Shown: positions 1 through 8,446 of the stretch, piece by piece | Position numbering within the stretch: position 1 is the stretch's first letter | How the letters are laid out: every line of letters starts with the position of its first letter | NCBI GenBank assembly: GCA_027618475.1 | Contig: JAQCEJ010000060.1 | Span: forward strand, 1-32,188 | Source: Planctomycetota bacterium | Lineage (GTDB): Bacteria > Planctomycetota > Planctomycetia > Planctomycetales > Planctomycetaceae | Direction: 5' to 3' | DNA length: 32,188 bases | The notes under the pieces: generated by a model | The model's database searches: none | Seen by the model: only the letters and a program-made list of their open reading frames with translations | What the model was told of the DNA's origin: nothing | Made by a program: the position numbers and the translations under genes

Positions 1-96
1 TACGAAGTGACTTTCGTCCAATGGTCTCTTGCCTTTTCACGGATCGGGTGGCGAGTAACCAGGGCGAACTACGAAGCCCCTCTTATCGCTGCGCGA

Positions 97-118
97 CCCG
101 GACACAAAGCTGTCCGGG
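97..118. repeat. 8-bp perfect hairpin in the repeat region
   Basis: CCCGGACA (97-104) pairs perfectly with TGTCCGGG (111-118) across a 6-nt loop. A different hairpin of the same geometry (8-bp stem, 6-nt loop, CTCCGGTT/AACCGGAG) sits beside the inverted repeat copy at 28821-28842. Both lie close to a shared CCTCTTATCGCTG motif, so this looks like part of a dispersed structured element and not a terminator: there is no T-run. Confidence 0.55.
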
Positions 119-267
119 CCACCCCGCTACTCGGTGGAGGTGATGGCTTCGAAGTGCAACCTCACGGCGTTCCTTCGGACATTCGGTCATTCGGATTTGA
201 TTCGACATTCGGATTTCGACATTCGACATTCCTTTGAAAGGCACCCTCATCCGGCCTGCGGCCACCT

Positions 268-637
268 TCTCCCCGGGGGAGAAGGAAATTTTGATAGGCG
301 CAAACACGATTGGGTTGCGCGCAACTTTTTTTAAAGCATTTTGTGTTGGCGTGATCGATGAAAATGCATCGATGTTTATGAATATGCAAAACCGTGTCGA
401 AAGCGCGCATTTTTGGCGAAAAACGCGCGCGAAAGGGGCGCGAGAGACTCGTGAGACGAAATTTCGATCGCATTTTTGCCCCTTTTTGCATTCTGAAACA
501 ACGATGCACGAGAGCGCAACGGCGAGGGGTAAAGGACTGAAATTTCTCGGTTTTTCAGGGCTTGGCGCAACTGCGTCCGGGAGGGTGCAGGGGGGATGAA
601 CGGCGAAACCGAATGGGCGAAAGGGGGCACGATCGAA
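268..637 (+). repeat. ~370-bp dispersed repeat, copy 1
   Basis: This segment matches the reverse complement of 28441-28816 almost base for base over about 370 bp. Conserved internal landmarks are the terminal hairpin (269-290), the perfect palindrome GTTGCGCGCAAC (314-325) and a 12-bp stem with one mismatch and a 4-nt loop (403-430, GCGCGCATTTTT/AAAAACGCGCGC). A six-G run here is a seven-G run in the other copy, which would shift any reading frame. Substitutions in the longest open frame are mainly non-synonymous. I call it a non-coding structured repeat of unknown origin; I see no transposase and no clear target-site duplication. Confidence 0.8.
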
Positions 638-798
638 ATGGCTTCCAGGCACTTCACCAACGTGGGATTGTGGAACGAACGTTCGCCTGGATCGGATCTG
701 GTCGTCGCTACTCCCAAGTCTACGAACGAAACCCGTCAACCAGCGAGGTGATTCATTCCCAATCCTTGATTTCAAACAGAGTGTCGATCCCGTATCGA

Positions 799-1131
799 CT
801 ATGCTTCCAAGTCGAGCAGCGTGCCACGGTCGTCATCGGGGTTTATGGCTTTGGGTTTTGGGGGAGGCGACTCTTCGTCCTGTTCTTCCGTCGGCAATTC
901 GGGCTGGACTAAGCCGTAAGGAAGACGGCCGTCGGCGTCGCGGTCACCAGAGGAGGTCGATTCAGAAACGTCTTCGAGCGAAGATTCCGACACATCAGCC
1001 TGATCATGCACCCGCTTTTGTTCTGCTGATTCGTTGACTTTGCGGTCGGCATCTTTGTCGGTTCGCTGGGCGGCGGCGAATGTGCCGGCGAGATTCATCC
1101 CCGAAATTGAACTCGGGCCTATCGAACTCAT
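799..1131 (-). CDS. Small acidic planctomycete hypothetical protein
   Basis: This 110-residue protein starts MSSIGPSSISGMNLAG and is rich in Asp, Glu, Ser and Pro, with no membrane segment or signal peptide. A near-perfect Shine-Dalgarno (AAGGAGGTG) lies just upstream of its ATG, which is strong evidence that it is expressed from this start. Small proteins opening MSSIGP with a polar, acidic body are, from memory, common in planctomycetes and have no known function. The body is probably disordered. It stands alone on the minus strand, divergent from the YdjM-like gene at 1405. Confidence 0.75.
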   Translation of the reverse strand: MSSIGPSSISGMNLAGTFAAAQRTDKDADRKVNESAEQKRVHDQADVSESSLEDVSESTSSGDRDADGRLPYGLVQPELPTEEQDEESPPPKPKAINPDDDRGTLLDLEA

Positions 1132-1244
1132 CTCTCACCTCCTTCCACAGATCACCTGGTCGAGGGGATCGTGTTTTCGGCCATTTCAAGGTTGCCGCGG
1201 CAGGCGGCGAATTGCGTTTTCTGGGTGAGATTCATCGTTCTGAT

Positions 1245-1262
1245 GGGGATTTTCCCCTTTTT
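1245..1262 (+). terminator. Terminator-like hairpin in the leader region
   Basis: GGGGA (1245-1249) and TCCCC (1253-1257) form a short GC-rich stem with a TTT loop, followed at once by a run of T. In plus-strand orientation this resembles a small intrinsic terminator. No plus-strand gene lies upstream of it in the window, and it sits 80 bp before the putative promoter of the YdjM-like gene. The stem is only 5 bp, so the call is weak. Confidence 0.3.
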
Positions 1263-1323
1263 CCGGTCGCCGTCAAGAGGATCTTGTTACACCCATGAAT
1301 TCAGAGACCGCGACATCCCGGAT

Positions 1324-1352
1324 TGCCCCCAACTTTGTATGTGTGATACATT
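1324..1352 (+). promoter_or_regulatory. Candidate sigma-70 promoter for the YdjM-like gene
   Basis: TTGCCC (1324-1329) and TACATT (1347-1352) are separated by 17 bp, and a TG dinucleotide at the extended -10 position precedes the second box. Transcription would start near 1359, leaving a ~45-nt leader with a CCCGC/GCGGG hairpin (1353-1370) before the ATG at 1405. This is pattern matching only. Confidence 0.4.
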
Positions 1353-1404
1353 CCCGCCGCATAACGCGGGAGATCTCAAGAACCTGATCAAGGATGATCG
1401 AAAC

Positions 1405-2100
1405 ATGGCTGGTTATCGCGAACACGTTACCGTTAGCACTTTGCTAGGCATAGGTTACGGTGCCGCCGGCGTTTGGGGATGGGGCATGACGCCCTATCAG
1501 GGCATCATGGCGGCCTGCCTGACAGGTGCCTCGGGAATGCTTCCCGATCTCGATTCCGATACAGGTCGGCCGGTCCGTGAGATGACGAGTCTGACGGCGA
1601 CTGCGGCTGCCTTTTTCACGATGCAAAACATTACGCTTAAACACGGGTTAACAGAGGTTGGACTCGTCTGGGCGGTGATCATTTACCTGCTCGTTCGCTA
1701 TGGAGGGATGTGGCTCATCAATAAACTGGCTGTCCACCGCGGGATGTTTCACAGCCTGCCGGCTTTGTTAATTGCTTCGCAGCTGGCATTGATGTTCTAT
1801 CCATCCAACGACCTGAGAGTGAAAATCATGATGGCGACCGGAATCGGATTGGGATTTCTGTCGCATCTGATTCTCGATGAAGTTTACAGCGTGCAATGGA
1901 ACGGTTTGATGGTCGGACTCAAGAGTTCCGCCGGGAGTGCCGTTAAGCTTTTCAGTTCGCATTGGTTGCCGAATCTCTTTACGTATTCGGTGCTGGCTGC
2001 AATCACGTACTTCAATTTGCAATCCATCGGCCTCTGGCAGCCTCCCGAACAGCTCATCCGCATTCAGGAAGCGATGAGCCACGCACTCGAACGGTATTAA
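1405..2100 (+). CDS. YdjM-like membrane-bound metal-dependent hydrolase (DUF457 family)
   Basis: The protein has 231 residues. It carries the hallmarks of the YdjM/DUF457 membrane family: an early LPDLDSDTGRP acidic motif, HRGMFHSLPA in the middle, and GFLSHLILDE further on, which together supply the conserved His and Asp residues thought to bind metal. Several hydrophobic segments between these motifs fit a polytopic inner-membrane protein. I place the start at the ATG at 1405 because AAGGA lies about 11 bases upstream and the family motif block begins soon after. The open frame extends back to 1171, but that stretch looks non-coding and includes a candidate promoter. Substrate and physiological role are unknown; E. 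coli YdjM is LexA-regulated, but I see no LexA box here. Confidence 0.85.
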   Translation: MAGYREHVTVSTLLGIGYGAAGVWGWGMTPYQGIMAACLTGASGMLPDLDSDTGRPVREMTSLTATAAAFFTMQNITLKHGLTEVGLVWAVIIYLLVRYGGMWLINKLAVHRGMFHSLPALLIASQLALMFYPSNDLRVKIMMATGIGLGFLSHLILDEVYSVQWNGLMVGLKSSAGSAVKLFSSHWLPNLFTYSVLAAITYFNLQSIGLWQPPEQLIRIQEAMSHALERY

Positions 2101-2174
2101 TTCGACGTTCATAGTTGGACATCCGACGATTCATTGGCACTGACTCTGGACTCCGAAACGTCGACTCTTCATCA

Positions 2175-2197
2175 TGAGTGGAAAACACCACCACTCA
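2175..2197 (+). other. Small hairpin before the nitrilase gene
   Basis: TGAGTGG and CCACTCA form a perfect 7-bp stem with a 9-nt loop, ending just before the ribosome binding site GGAGAG of the next gene. It could be the weak end of the upstream transcript or a leader structure. There is no T-run. Confidence 0.35.
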
Positions 2198-2215
2198 ACG
2201 GAGAGTTAACCACCC

Positions 2216-3076
2216 ATGAAGATCGCCGGCGTGCAGATGGATGTTCGTCTGGGGGAGAAAGATCATAATGTCTCCCGGATGATTGAATTTCTCAAAACGA
2301 CCACCGCGGCGGGGGCTGGGATTACGATTTTTCCGGAATGTGCCGTCAGCGGGTATTGTTTTCGGTCGCGTGAGGAAGCCGACAAATTTGCGGAGAGTAT
2401 TCCCGGCCCGAGCACCGACCGCATACATCAGGCGTGTCGAGAACTCGATTGTCATGCCATATTCGGAATGCTTGAAGTGTCCGACGACAAGTTGTACAAC
2501 GCCGCGGTGCTGATTGGACCCCAGGGGATCATCGGTACGTACCGCAAAGTCCATCTGCCGTTTCTAGGTGTGGATATGATGACAACGTCGGGAGAGCGGG
2601 GCTTCGAGGTTTTGTCGGCGGGTGATGTCCGCGTCGGATTGAATATCTGTTATGACGCCGGATTCCCGGAAGTGGCTCGTTGCCTTGCTTTGCAGGGAGC
2701 CGATCTGATTGCCCTCCCGACGAACTGGCCCCCAGGGGCAGAGTGCGTTGCCGATTTCGTGATCAATACCCGCGCGCTGGAGAACGGCGTCTATTACGCC
2801 GCTGTTAACCGCGTAGGGACCGAGCGGGGTGTCACCTTCATTGCGAAAAGCCGCATCTGCGACCCCACCGGCCGCACACTTGCCGAGGCGACATCACACG
2901 ACGAAGAGGTCTTGTATGCTGAAATCGACCCCGAGCGTGCACGCAGAAAGCATGTGATTCGCGTCCCCGGTGAAAATGAAATCGACCGCATTGCCGACCG
3001 CCATCCCGAGCATTACGGTCTGCTCATTCAATCACACCAGCTGGAAACGCCAAAACAAAAAGCAGAACGCGGCTAA
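2216..3076 (+). CDS. Carbon-nitrogen hydrolase (nitrilase superfamily)
   Basis: The protein has 286 residues, a normal length for a single-domain amidohydrolase of this superfamily. The catalytic Glu-Lys-Cys triad is intact: E41 in FPEC, K111 in YRKVHLP and C145 in NICYD. These enzymes hydrolyse amide or nitrile C-N bonds in the cytoplasm through a thioester on the cysteine. The start ATG has GGAGAG about 10 bases upstream. There is no signal peptide. The C-terminal stretch after about residue 240 is polar and family-variable. The exact substrate (for example omega-amide, carbamoyl-putrescine or another amide) cannot be read from the sequence. It is probably independent of the VWA group that follows after a 263-bp gap. 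Confidence 0.93.
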   Translation: MKIAGVQMDVRLGEKDHNVSRMIEFLKTTTAAGAGITIFPECAVSGYCFRSREEADKFAESIPGPSTDRIHQACRELDCHAIFGMLEVSDDKLYNAAVLIGPQGIIGTYRKVHLPFLGVDMMTTSGERGFEVLSAGDVRVGLNICYDAGFPEVARCLALQGADLIALPTNWPPGAECVADFVINTRALENGVYYAAVNRVGTERGVTFIAKSRICDPTGRTLAEATSHDEEVLYAEIDPERARRKHVIRVPGENEIDRIADRHPEHYGLLIQSHQLETPKQKAERG

Positions 3077-3339
3077 TGGTGAATCGGAAATTTTCCGGAG
3101 GTTCCTGATAAAATGACGTATTGAGGGACGGGAGAATCTTTACCGAAGAATTGGTTGGAATTATTCGACTTAACTCGTGCAAGGGATGGAACATTGCGCT
3201 CAGCCACGTACAATCGGAATGAGGCGATGTTCCTCAGTGCTGCCATAATGGTACATGACGCTATTCGCCGCAGGACGTTTGAACTTTTTGCCGTGGATAC
3301 TTCGAAACCAGGTGTTTTCTCGACAGGTTCCTAATCACC

Positions 3340-5772
3340 ATGTCGTTGCTTCATCCTCTGTTGCTGTATGGACTAGCATTCACGGCGATTCCCGTGTTGC
3401 TGCATTTTTTATTGCGGCCGAAGCCGAAAAAACTCCTTTTTCCCGCTCTGAGGCTGGTCAAAATTCGCCGGAAGCAAAGCGTCCGCCGGCTGCGATTACG
3501 TCATATTTGGCTACTGTTGATGCGGATCGCGGTCATTACCCTCTTAATTCTCGCTCTCGCCCGACCATCGCTTCCCGCCGCTGATTATTCGCTGTCGGGT
3601 TCTGACTGGACACGACTGATCGTCTGTGTGGGGTTGGCAACCGCTCTCTATTATGGAGTTCTGCACTATTGGAAACGCAAATCGTTCTCCGATACCGTCT
3701 TCACTAAAAAGCGGGACCAACTTCGCGGCTGGGTGGCAGCATTTACGCTTTTGCTCATCGCGTTTGTTGTGATGTGGCCGTACCAAAAGCGAGTTGTTGC
3801 ACAGATTCGCGATCCGATACAGATGACGCGCGAAAATCTTCCGATCGCCGGAGTATTTATTTTCGATACCAGCCTGAGTATGGATTACCGTCAGGCAAAC
3901 GAATCGAGGCTCGCCGTCGCTCAGAATATCGCGGGTGAATTTCTCGAAAATCTTTCGCCCAACAGTCGTGTCGCTGTGATGGAGACCGGTGGAAAAGAAT
4001 TACCGATTTTCCAGGCCGATTTGCAATCGGCTCGTACACGAATTTCGTCGCTCGAAGTCAAGCCAGTCAGCCTGCCGTTCAATCATCACATCCGGCTCGC
4101 GCTTCAATTACAAAACGAAGATCGAGATCGTGTCTCTGATAATGCTCCCCCGACGGCAAGTGGAGAGCCGACCGATCAGTATATTCGCGAGATTTATATT
4201 TTCACCGATCTGGCGAGAAGCAATTGGCAACTGGCTGATGCCGACCGGCTACGTGACGAGATCGCGACGTGGCCGAACGGACATATCTATCTTATTGACG
4301 TCGGTTCAACGACTCCGGTGAATGTCGGCCTGACGTCGCTCCGTCTTTCCCGGCAGCAAGTCACACAGGGACAGGAATTTACGCTTAGCGCACGATTGCA
4401 GCAACGGGGGTTACAGAAGGACGACTTCACCGCCGAACTGCATCTGACCGACGAAACCGGTCGGATGGTAAAACAGGGGCAGACGACGGTTTCTCCGAAG
4501 GGGGACGAGGCCGTACAACTCGATTTTCGAGTAAGGCCACTGAAAATGCCAATCACACAGGGAGAAATTCGATTGGTGAACAGTGATCCGTTTTTACATG
4601 ACGACACACTCCGTTTCACCGCCGAGGTTGCACCGCCGTTGGAGGTGCTGGTGATTGCGCCAACTCAGGACGACGCCATGTTCTGGATGCCGGCCCTCGC
4701 TCCCAGCGAATCGGTTAAAGTGAAACGCAATCAGAACCGCTGCACGTATCGCAAGCCAGGGAGACTGACAGTGCAGGAGTTAACAGCTTTTGGCGCCGTC
4801 TGCCTGATCAACGTCCCCGAATTGTCGGTCGAATCGTGGTTGGCATTGTCGTCGTACGTACAAGCCGGCGGAGGGTTGTTCGTCGCACTCGGAAGCACCG
4901 AAATCAATCCGGTCTCTTATCAGAGCGAATCGGCACAGGAAGTCCTTCCCGGAAAACTCCTGGCGTACCTGCGTTTCAAGCCACCGACAACACTCGATTT
5001 GCGAAATCTCGATCACCCGTTGTTTCAATGGTTCAAAAATTGGGGAAGCGTCGGTGAACTTTCGACAGTAACGATCAACCGGTACTGGAAAGTCGAACCC
5101 TTTACCGATGCCGGAGTGTTGGTTCATTACGCCGACGAAAATGGGACACCGGCACTACTTGAGTTTTCTCACGGCCTGGGCCGCACACTGATGTTCACAA
5201 CGGCGGTCGATCGTACGCAGGAGTGGGGTAACATCCCGTTTGCGGGATGGAGCTTTCAGGCCTTTGCGCTGCAGACTGCGGAATATCTCGGTCAACGCTC
5301 GACACGTTCTCACAACTTCACGATCGGTGAAGAGATCCCCGTCTGGCTCAAGCCGGAATTAAAACTCGAAAAAATACTGTTGCGAAAACCCGAGGGACAG
5401 CAGCAGGCACTAGAGATCGGCGGAGAATCATCTCCTCTGTTGGTTACCGCACAAACCGATCAACTGGGACAATATCAGGTAATCGCCATGGAAGAAACAA
5501 TTCCGTTCGAAACCGGTTTCAGCGTGAATATGTCTCCCGGTGAGAGCGATTTTTCACGCGTCAGCGAAGAGGATCTGCAGACGCTGCTCGGAGATGGACG
5601 CTTCAGCCTCGCCCGGCATCTCGAAGACCTGGAAATGAAAGTCGGTTTTGCCCGCATTGGTATCGAGGTTTTCCCTTGGCTGACGCTGGCACTTCTGGCG
5701 TTTTTCTGTATCGAACACGTCTCGGCGAATCGATTTTACGAACCCGAAGAAACCAACGTCCTCACGGCGTAA
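3340..5772 (+). CDS. BatA-type VWA membrane protein with glutamine-amidotransferase-like region
   Basis: The protein has 810 residues. The N-terminus (1-80) is a typical BatA/aerotolerance-regulator N-terminal domain: a hydrophobic helix at 5-25, the basic RPKPKKLLFPALRL stretch, and a second helix at about 57-76. Two more membrane helices follow (about 92-110 and 130-148). A von Willebrand factor A domain begins near 170 with the metal-ion-dependent adhesion motif DTSLS (176-180). A class-I glutamine-amidotransferase-like fold probably lies near 485-525 (VQAGGGLFVALGS), and a last membrane helix lies near the C-terminus. The bulk of the protein should be outside the cytoplasmic membrane. The ribosome binding site is weak. 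Bat proteins act with MoxR ATPases in envelope stress or protein-complex assembly, but the exact role in planctomycetes is unknown. It opens a three-gene group. Confidence 0.88.
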   Translation: MSLLHPLLLYGLAFTAIPVLLHFLLRPKPKKLLFPALRLVKIRRKQSVRRLRLRHIWLLLMRIAVITLLILALARPSLPAADYSLSGSDWTRLIVCVGLATALYYGVLHYWKRKSFSDTVFTKKRDQLRGWVAAFTLLLIAFVVMWPYQKRVVAQIRDPIQMTRENLPIAGVFIFDTSLSMDYRQANESRLAVAQNIAGEFLENLSPNSRVAVMETGGKELPIFQADLQSARTRISSLEVKPVSLPFNHHIRLALQLQNEDRDRVSDNAPPTASGEPTDQYIREIYIFTDLARSNWQLADADRLRDEIATWPNGHIYLIDVGSTTPVNVGLTSLRLSRQQVTQGQEFTLSARLQQRGLQKDDFTAELHLTDETGRMVKQGQTTVSPKGDEAVQLDFRVRPLKMPITQGEIRLVNSDPFLHDDTLRFTAEVAPPLEVLVIAPTQDDAMFWMPALAPSESVKVKRNQNRCTYRKPGRLTVQELTAFGAVCLINVPELSVESWLALSSYVQAGGGLFVALGSTEINPVSYQSESAQEVLPGKLLAYLRFKPPTTLDLRNLDHPLFQWFKNWGSVGELSTVTINRYWKVEPFTDAGVLVHYADENGTPALLEFSHGLGRTLMFTTAVDRTQEWGNIPFAGWSFQAFALQTAEYLGQRSTRSHNFTIGEEIPVWLKPELKLEKILLRKPEGQQQALEIGGESSPLLVTAQTDQLGQYQVIAMEETIPFETGFSVNMSPGESDFSRVSEEDLQTLLGDGRFSLARHLEDLEMKVGFARIGIEVFPWLTLALLAFFCIEHVSANRFYEPEETNVLTA

Positions 5773-5813
5773 ACTGAAAAGAGCAGGCATACCACAAAAC
5801 TTGAGAAAAGTCC

Positions 5814-5838
5814 GTCCGCAAGTTTTCATAGTGCGGAC
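5814..5838 (+). other. Hairpin between the two VWA genes
   Basis: GTCCGCA (5814-5820) pairs perfectly with TGCGGAC (5832-5838) over an 11-nt loop in the 167-bp gap between the VWA genes. No T-run follows, so it is more likely an mRNA processing or stability element than a terminator. Confidence 0.35.
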
Positions 5839-5939
5839 ACTGTGGGCAATTCACGAAGTCAATAAATGAAATTGCGGACCACACGGCTACCTGCTTACGT
5901 TGTTGCCATCGAAACGATTGATGAAATTGTGATTGAAAT

Positions 5940-8210
5940 ATGAAGCTTGTCTTCGAGCCGGCCTGGCCTTGGCCGATAATTCTGCTATTTGCTGCGGCGC
6001 TTTGGGGGATGGTGGCTGTCACCTATCCGCGGCGGGTTCGTCATTTACCGACCGGAGTTCGTCGGTTTCTCATCGGTGCCCGTTACGCCGTAACGTTGCT
6101 GCTGTTATTTACGATGGTCCGCCCGGCACTGGAGTATTCGACATCCGACAAGAAAGACACCGTAATCCTCATTGGTATCGACGTCAGCCGGAGCATGTCG
6201 ACGCGCGACGGTCCCGGAGGTCAAAGCCGTTTTGAGTTTTTGAAGAAGACGCTGCAAGAGAACGAACCCGCGTGGAAAAAACTTGGCAGTGAGCTCGAGA
6301 TTCGCAAGCTCACATTTGATGAAGCGGCTCTGCCGATCGAAGAACTCCCCGAAAATCCCACGGGAAACCAGTCGGCGATCGGCGAGTTACTAAAATTGGT
6401 GCCGTCGCTTGCGGGAAGCAAACGGGTCGCGGCTCTGTTTTTGCTAAGTGACGGAGCCCATCGGGCGTTACCGCCGCATGATGCCGACCCACGTACCGAA
6501 GCCCGCGTACTTGGACAGCAAGAAATTCCCATCTATCCTGTACCGTTTGGAAGTTCCGGCATATCAGAGAACGCCGTCGACCTTTCGGTCGAGGATCTGC
6601 TCGTCGATTCGCTTGCATTTGAGAAAAAACTGGTTCCGTTGACGTTCAAAGTCCGCGCGCTCGGGGCAGCGAAGAAAAAAGTACAGGTTCGCATCCTTAT
6701 TGAAGACCGCAACGGTGTAAAGATTGGTTCGTCGGGTGAACTCAAAGTTCCCACGGCGACGAGCCAGAGCCGTACCGCGCAGGAAATCGAAGTCAAGACC
6801 GTTTCGGAAGTGATCCCTGTCGAACTTTCGTTCGTTCCTGATCAGGTCGGTGAATTCAAAATCGCCGTCGAAGTTGTTCCGCTCGACGGCGAACTCAAGA
6901 TCCCTAATAACCGTATCGAATCAATTCTCACCGTGCAGAAAGGGGGAATCAATATCGCGTATTTCGATTCTCCGCGCCCCGAACAACGCTGGATTCGATT
7001 GCTCAATACATCAGAGAAAATCCAGCTCGATTTCGATCCAATCAAGTGGCGGCCAGATTTGATTCAGCCGATCGTCAATCCGGAATTTCTTAAACCTGGT
7101 AAATACGATGTCTATCTCATCGGTGACGTCCCGGCAGCGGCATTTGGCGCGGACCTGTTACGCCAACTTGCCGCACGGGTCGACGAAGGGGCAGGACTGA
7201 TGATGATCGGCGGCGTGAATAGTTTTGGTGCCGGAGGTTACGCTTCAACGCCGCTTGTCGATTTGCTTCCCGTCGCGATGCGCGTGACAGATCGTCAGGA
7301 TGGCGTGACGATTTCTCCAGACTTGCATTTCGCCGGCGATCAGCAGATGTTGCCGACCGAGCAAGGTCTCGATCATTATTTAATGATGCTCGATCGAAAC
7401 GACAATCGTGGACGATGGGAGTCGCTTCCGCCTCTGATGGGGGTGAACAAACTCCGTCCGAAAAATGACGCCGTGCAGATACTCGCCGAGACTGACAAGA
7501 AAGTTCCGCTGTTACTCGCTCAGGAGGTCGGGAAGGCACGCGTGCTCGCGTTCGCCGGAGACACGACCTATCTCTGGCAACTCTCGGGGTTCGAGACGTT
7601 TCATCAACGATTCTGGCGTCAGGTGATATTCTGGCTGGCGCATAAAGAGTTCGAGGGAGACCAACCGGTTTGGGTCCGCGCCGAACCGCGTGTGACGCGC
7701 ATGGGAGGGGGAGTCGAACTTATACTCGGTGCCCGTAACGAAGACGGGTCTCCGATGCCCGAAGCACAATTTGAAGTTGAAGTGATTAATCCGAAAGGGG
7801 AATCGACGAAGCCGACGCCTCAGCGAACGAGCCAGTCGCATCGCATCGACTATCGCAGCACGCAGATCCCCGGCGATTATTGGGTGCGAGTCTCGGCTCG
7901 CAAAGACGGAAATTCTGTCGGTCCCGATGCCTATACGCGATTCATTATCAAGGAACAAGACCTCGAACTCGATAACCCCTCTGCCGACCCAACCTTGCTG
8001 AATGAAATCGCGGCGTTATCCGGAGGCTCGTCGATTCCCCCCGAATCGCTCGCTGATTTTATCGCACAGAAGCAATCACAAGGGGGGTGGAACCCTGAAT
8101 TGATCCAGCATTTACGCATTCCACTCTATGATAACTGGTGGGTCGTAATGGGATTCGTCAGTTTGTTATCGAGTGAATGGCTGGTGAGGAAGTTAAGAGG
8201 GCTGGTGTGA
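5940..8210 (+). CDS. VWA domain membrane protein, second of the pair
   Basis: The protein has 756 residues. Two N-terminal membrane helices (about 11-29 and 45-62) are followed by a VWA domain with the metal-binding motif DVSRS (81-85). A middle beta-rich region follows. A glutamine-amidotransferase-like segment around 400-440 contains VDEGAGLMMIGGVNSFGAGGY; families with this layout lack amidotransferase activity as far as known. A C-terminal helix near 730-750 re-enters the membrane. It resembles the preceding gene product in plan (membrane, VWA, GATase-like, membrane) but not closely in sequence. I see no clear Shine-Dalgarno at the ATG, which is common in planctomycetes. It probably forms an envelope complex with its neighbours. 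Confidence 0.87.
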   Translation: MKLVFEPAWPWPIILLFAAALWGMVAVTYPRRVRHLPTGVRRFLIGARYAVTLLLLFTMVRPALEYSTSDKKDTVILIGIDVSRSMSTRDGPGGQSRFEFLKKTLQENEPAWKKLGSELEIRKLTFDEAALPIEELPENPTGNQSAIGELLKLVPSLAGSKRVAALFLLSDGAHRALPPHDADPRTEARVLGQQEIPIYPVPFGSSGISENAVDLSVEDLLVDSLAFEKKLVPLTFKVRALGAAKKKVQVRILIEDRNGVKIGSSGELKVPTATSQSRTAQEIEVKTVSEVIPVELSFVPDQVGEFKIAVEVVPLDGELKIPNNRIESILTVQKGGINIAYFDSPRPEQRWIRLLNTSEKIQLDFDPIKWRPDLIQPIVNPEFLKPGKYDVYLIGDVPAAAFGADLLRQLAARVDEGAGLMMIGGVNSFGAGGYASTPLVDLLPVAMRVTDRQDGVTISPDLHFAGDQQMLPTEQGLDHYLMMLDRNDNRGRWESLPPLMGVNKLRPKNDAVQILAETDKKVPLLLAQEVGKARVLAFAGDTTYLWQLSGFETFHQRFWRQVIFWLAHKEFEGDQPVWVRAEPRVTRMGGGVELILGARNEDGSPMPEAQFEVEVINPKGESTKPTPQRTSQSHRIDYRSTQIPGDYWVRVSARKDGNSVGPDAYTRFIIKEQDLELDNPSADPTLLNEIAALSGGSSIPPESLADFIAQKQSQGGWNPELIQHLRIPLYDNWWVVMGFVSLLSSEWLVRKLRGLV

Positions 8211-8300
8211 TGGACCTCATTGGAGTGATACAACGCAAGTTTGGCAGGCCGATGCAGTCCGCCGGATAATCGAAATAATCCGTAAGATGTGATTCACACA

Positions 8301-8330
8301 TAGCCAAACGACAACGCCCGTCGATATAAT
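8301..8330 (+). promoter_or_regulatory. Candidate promoter before the DUF4175-like gene
   Basis: A perfect TATAAT (8325-8330) is preceded at 18 bp by TAGCCA (8301-8306, four of six matches to TTGACA). A start near 8337 would give a ~110-nt leader that includes GGGGTCAGGTTCCAG, a phrase often seen in dispersed planctomycete repeats. The large gene may therefore be transcribed both with and apart from the VWA genes. Confidence 0.45.
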
Positions 8331-8446
8331 CTAAGGTGATGGGGTCAGGTTCCAGACGTCGATGAAGGCGAATCAGGGAACTTTTCCCTCCTCATCGCGT
8401 CTGACTCTCGGAAACGACCACACAAACGAATTCGAAAGGCACGTCG

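Larger units (their letters stand above)
1..798. other. Gene-free repeat-rich region
   Basis: I see no credible gene here. The stretch holds a perfect 8-bp hairpin (97-118, CCCGGACA/TGTCCGGG), a run of degenerate CATTCGGATTTCGACATTCG-type repeats (about 178-232), a short dispersed element with a GGCCTGCGGCC hairpin (about 235-290), and copy 1 of a ~370-bp dispersed repeat (268-637). Long open frames exist on both strands, but they come from the stop-poor repeat. The second copy at 28441-28816 differs from this one mostly by amino-acid-changing substitutions and a G6/G7 indel, which argues against coding. From 640 to 798 I see nothing recognisable. Confidence 0.7.

Noticed and set aside
234-599. 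121-codon plus-strand frame in repeat copy 1, conserved as a frame in copy 2
   Set aside because: Differences between the copies are mostly amino-acid changing, the end of the frame is altered by a G6/G7 indel, and frames on the opposite strand are equally open.
83-775. 230-codon open frame on the minus strand through the repeat region
   Set aside because: It runs through the non-coding repeat; the second repeat copy breaks the frame and shows no synonymous bias. No ribosome binding site.
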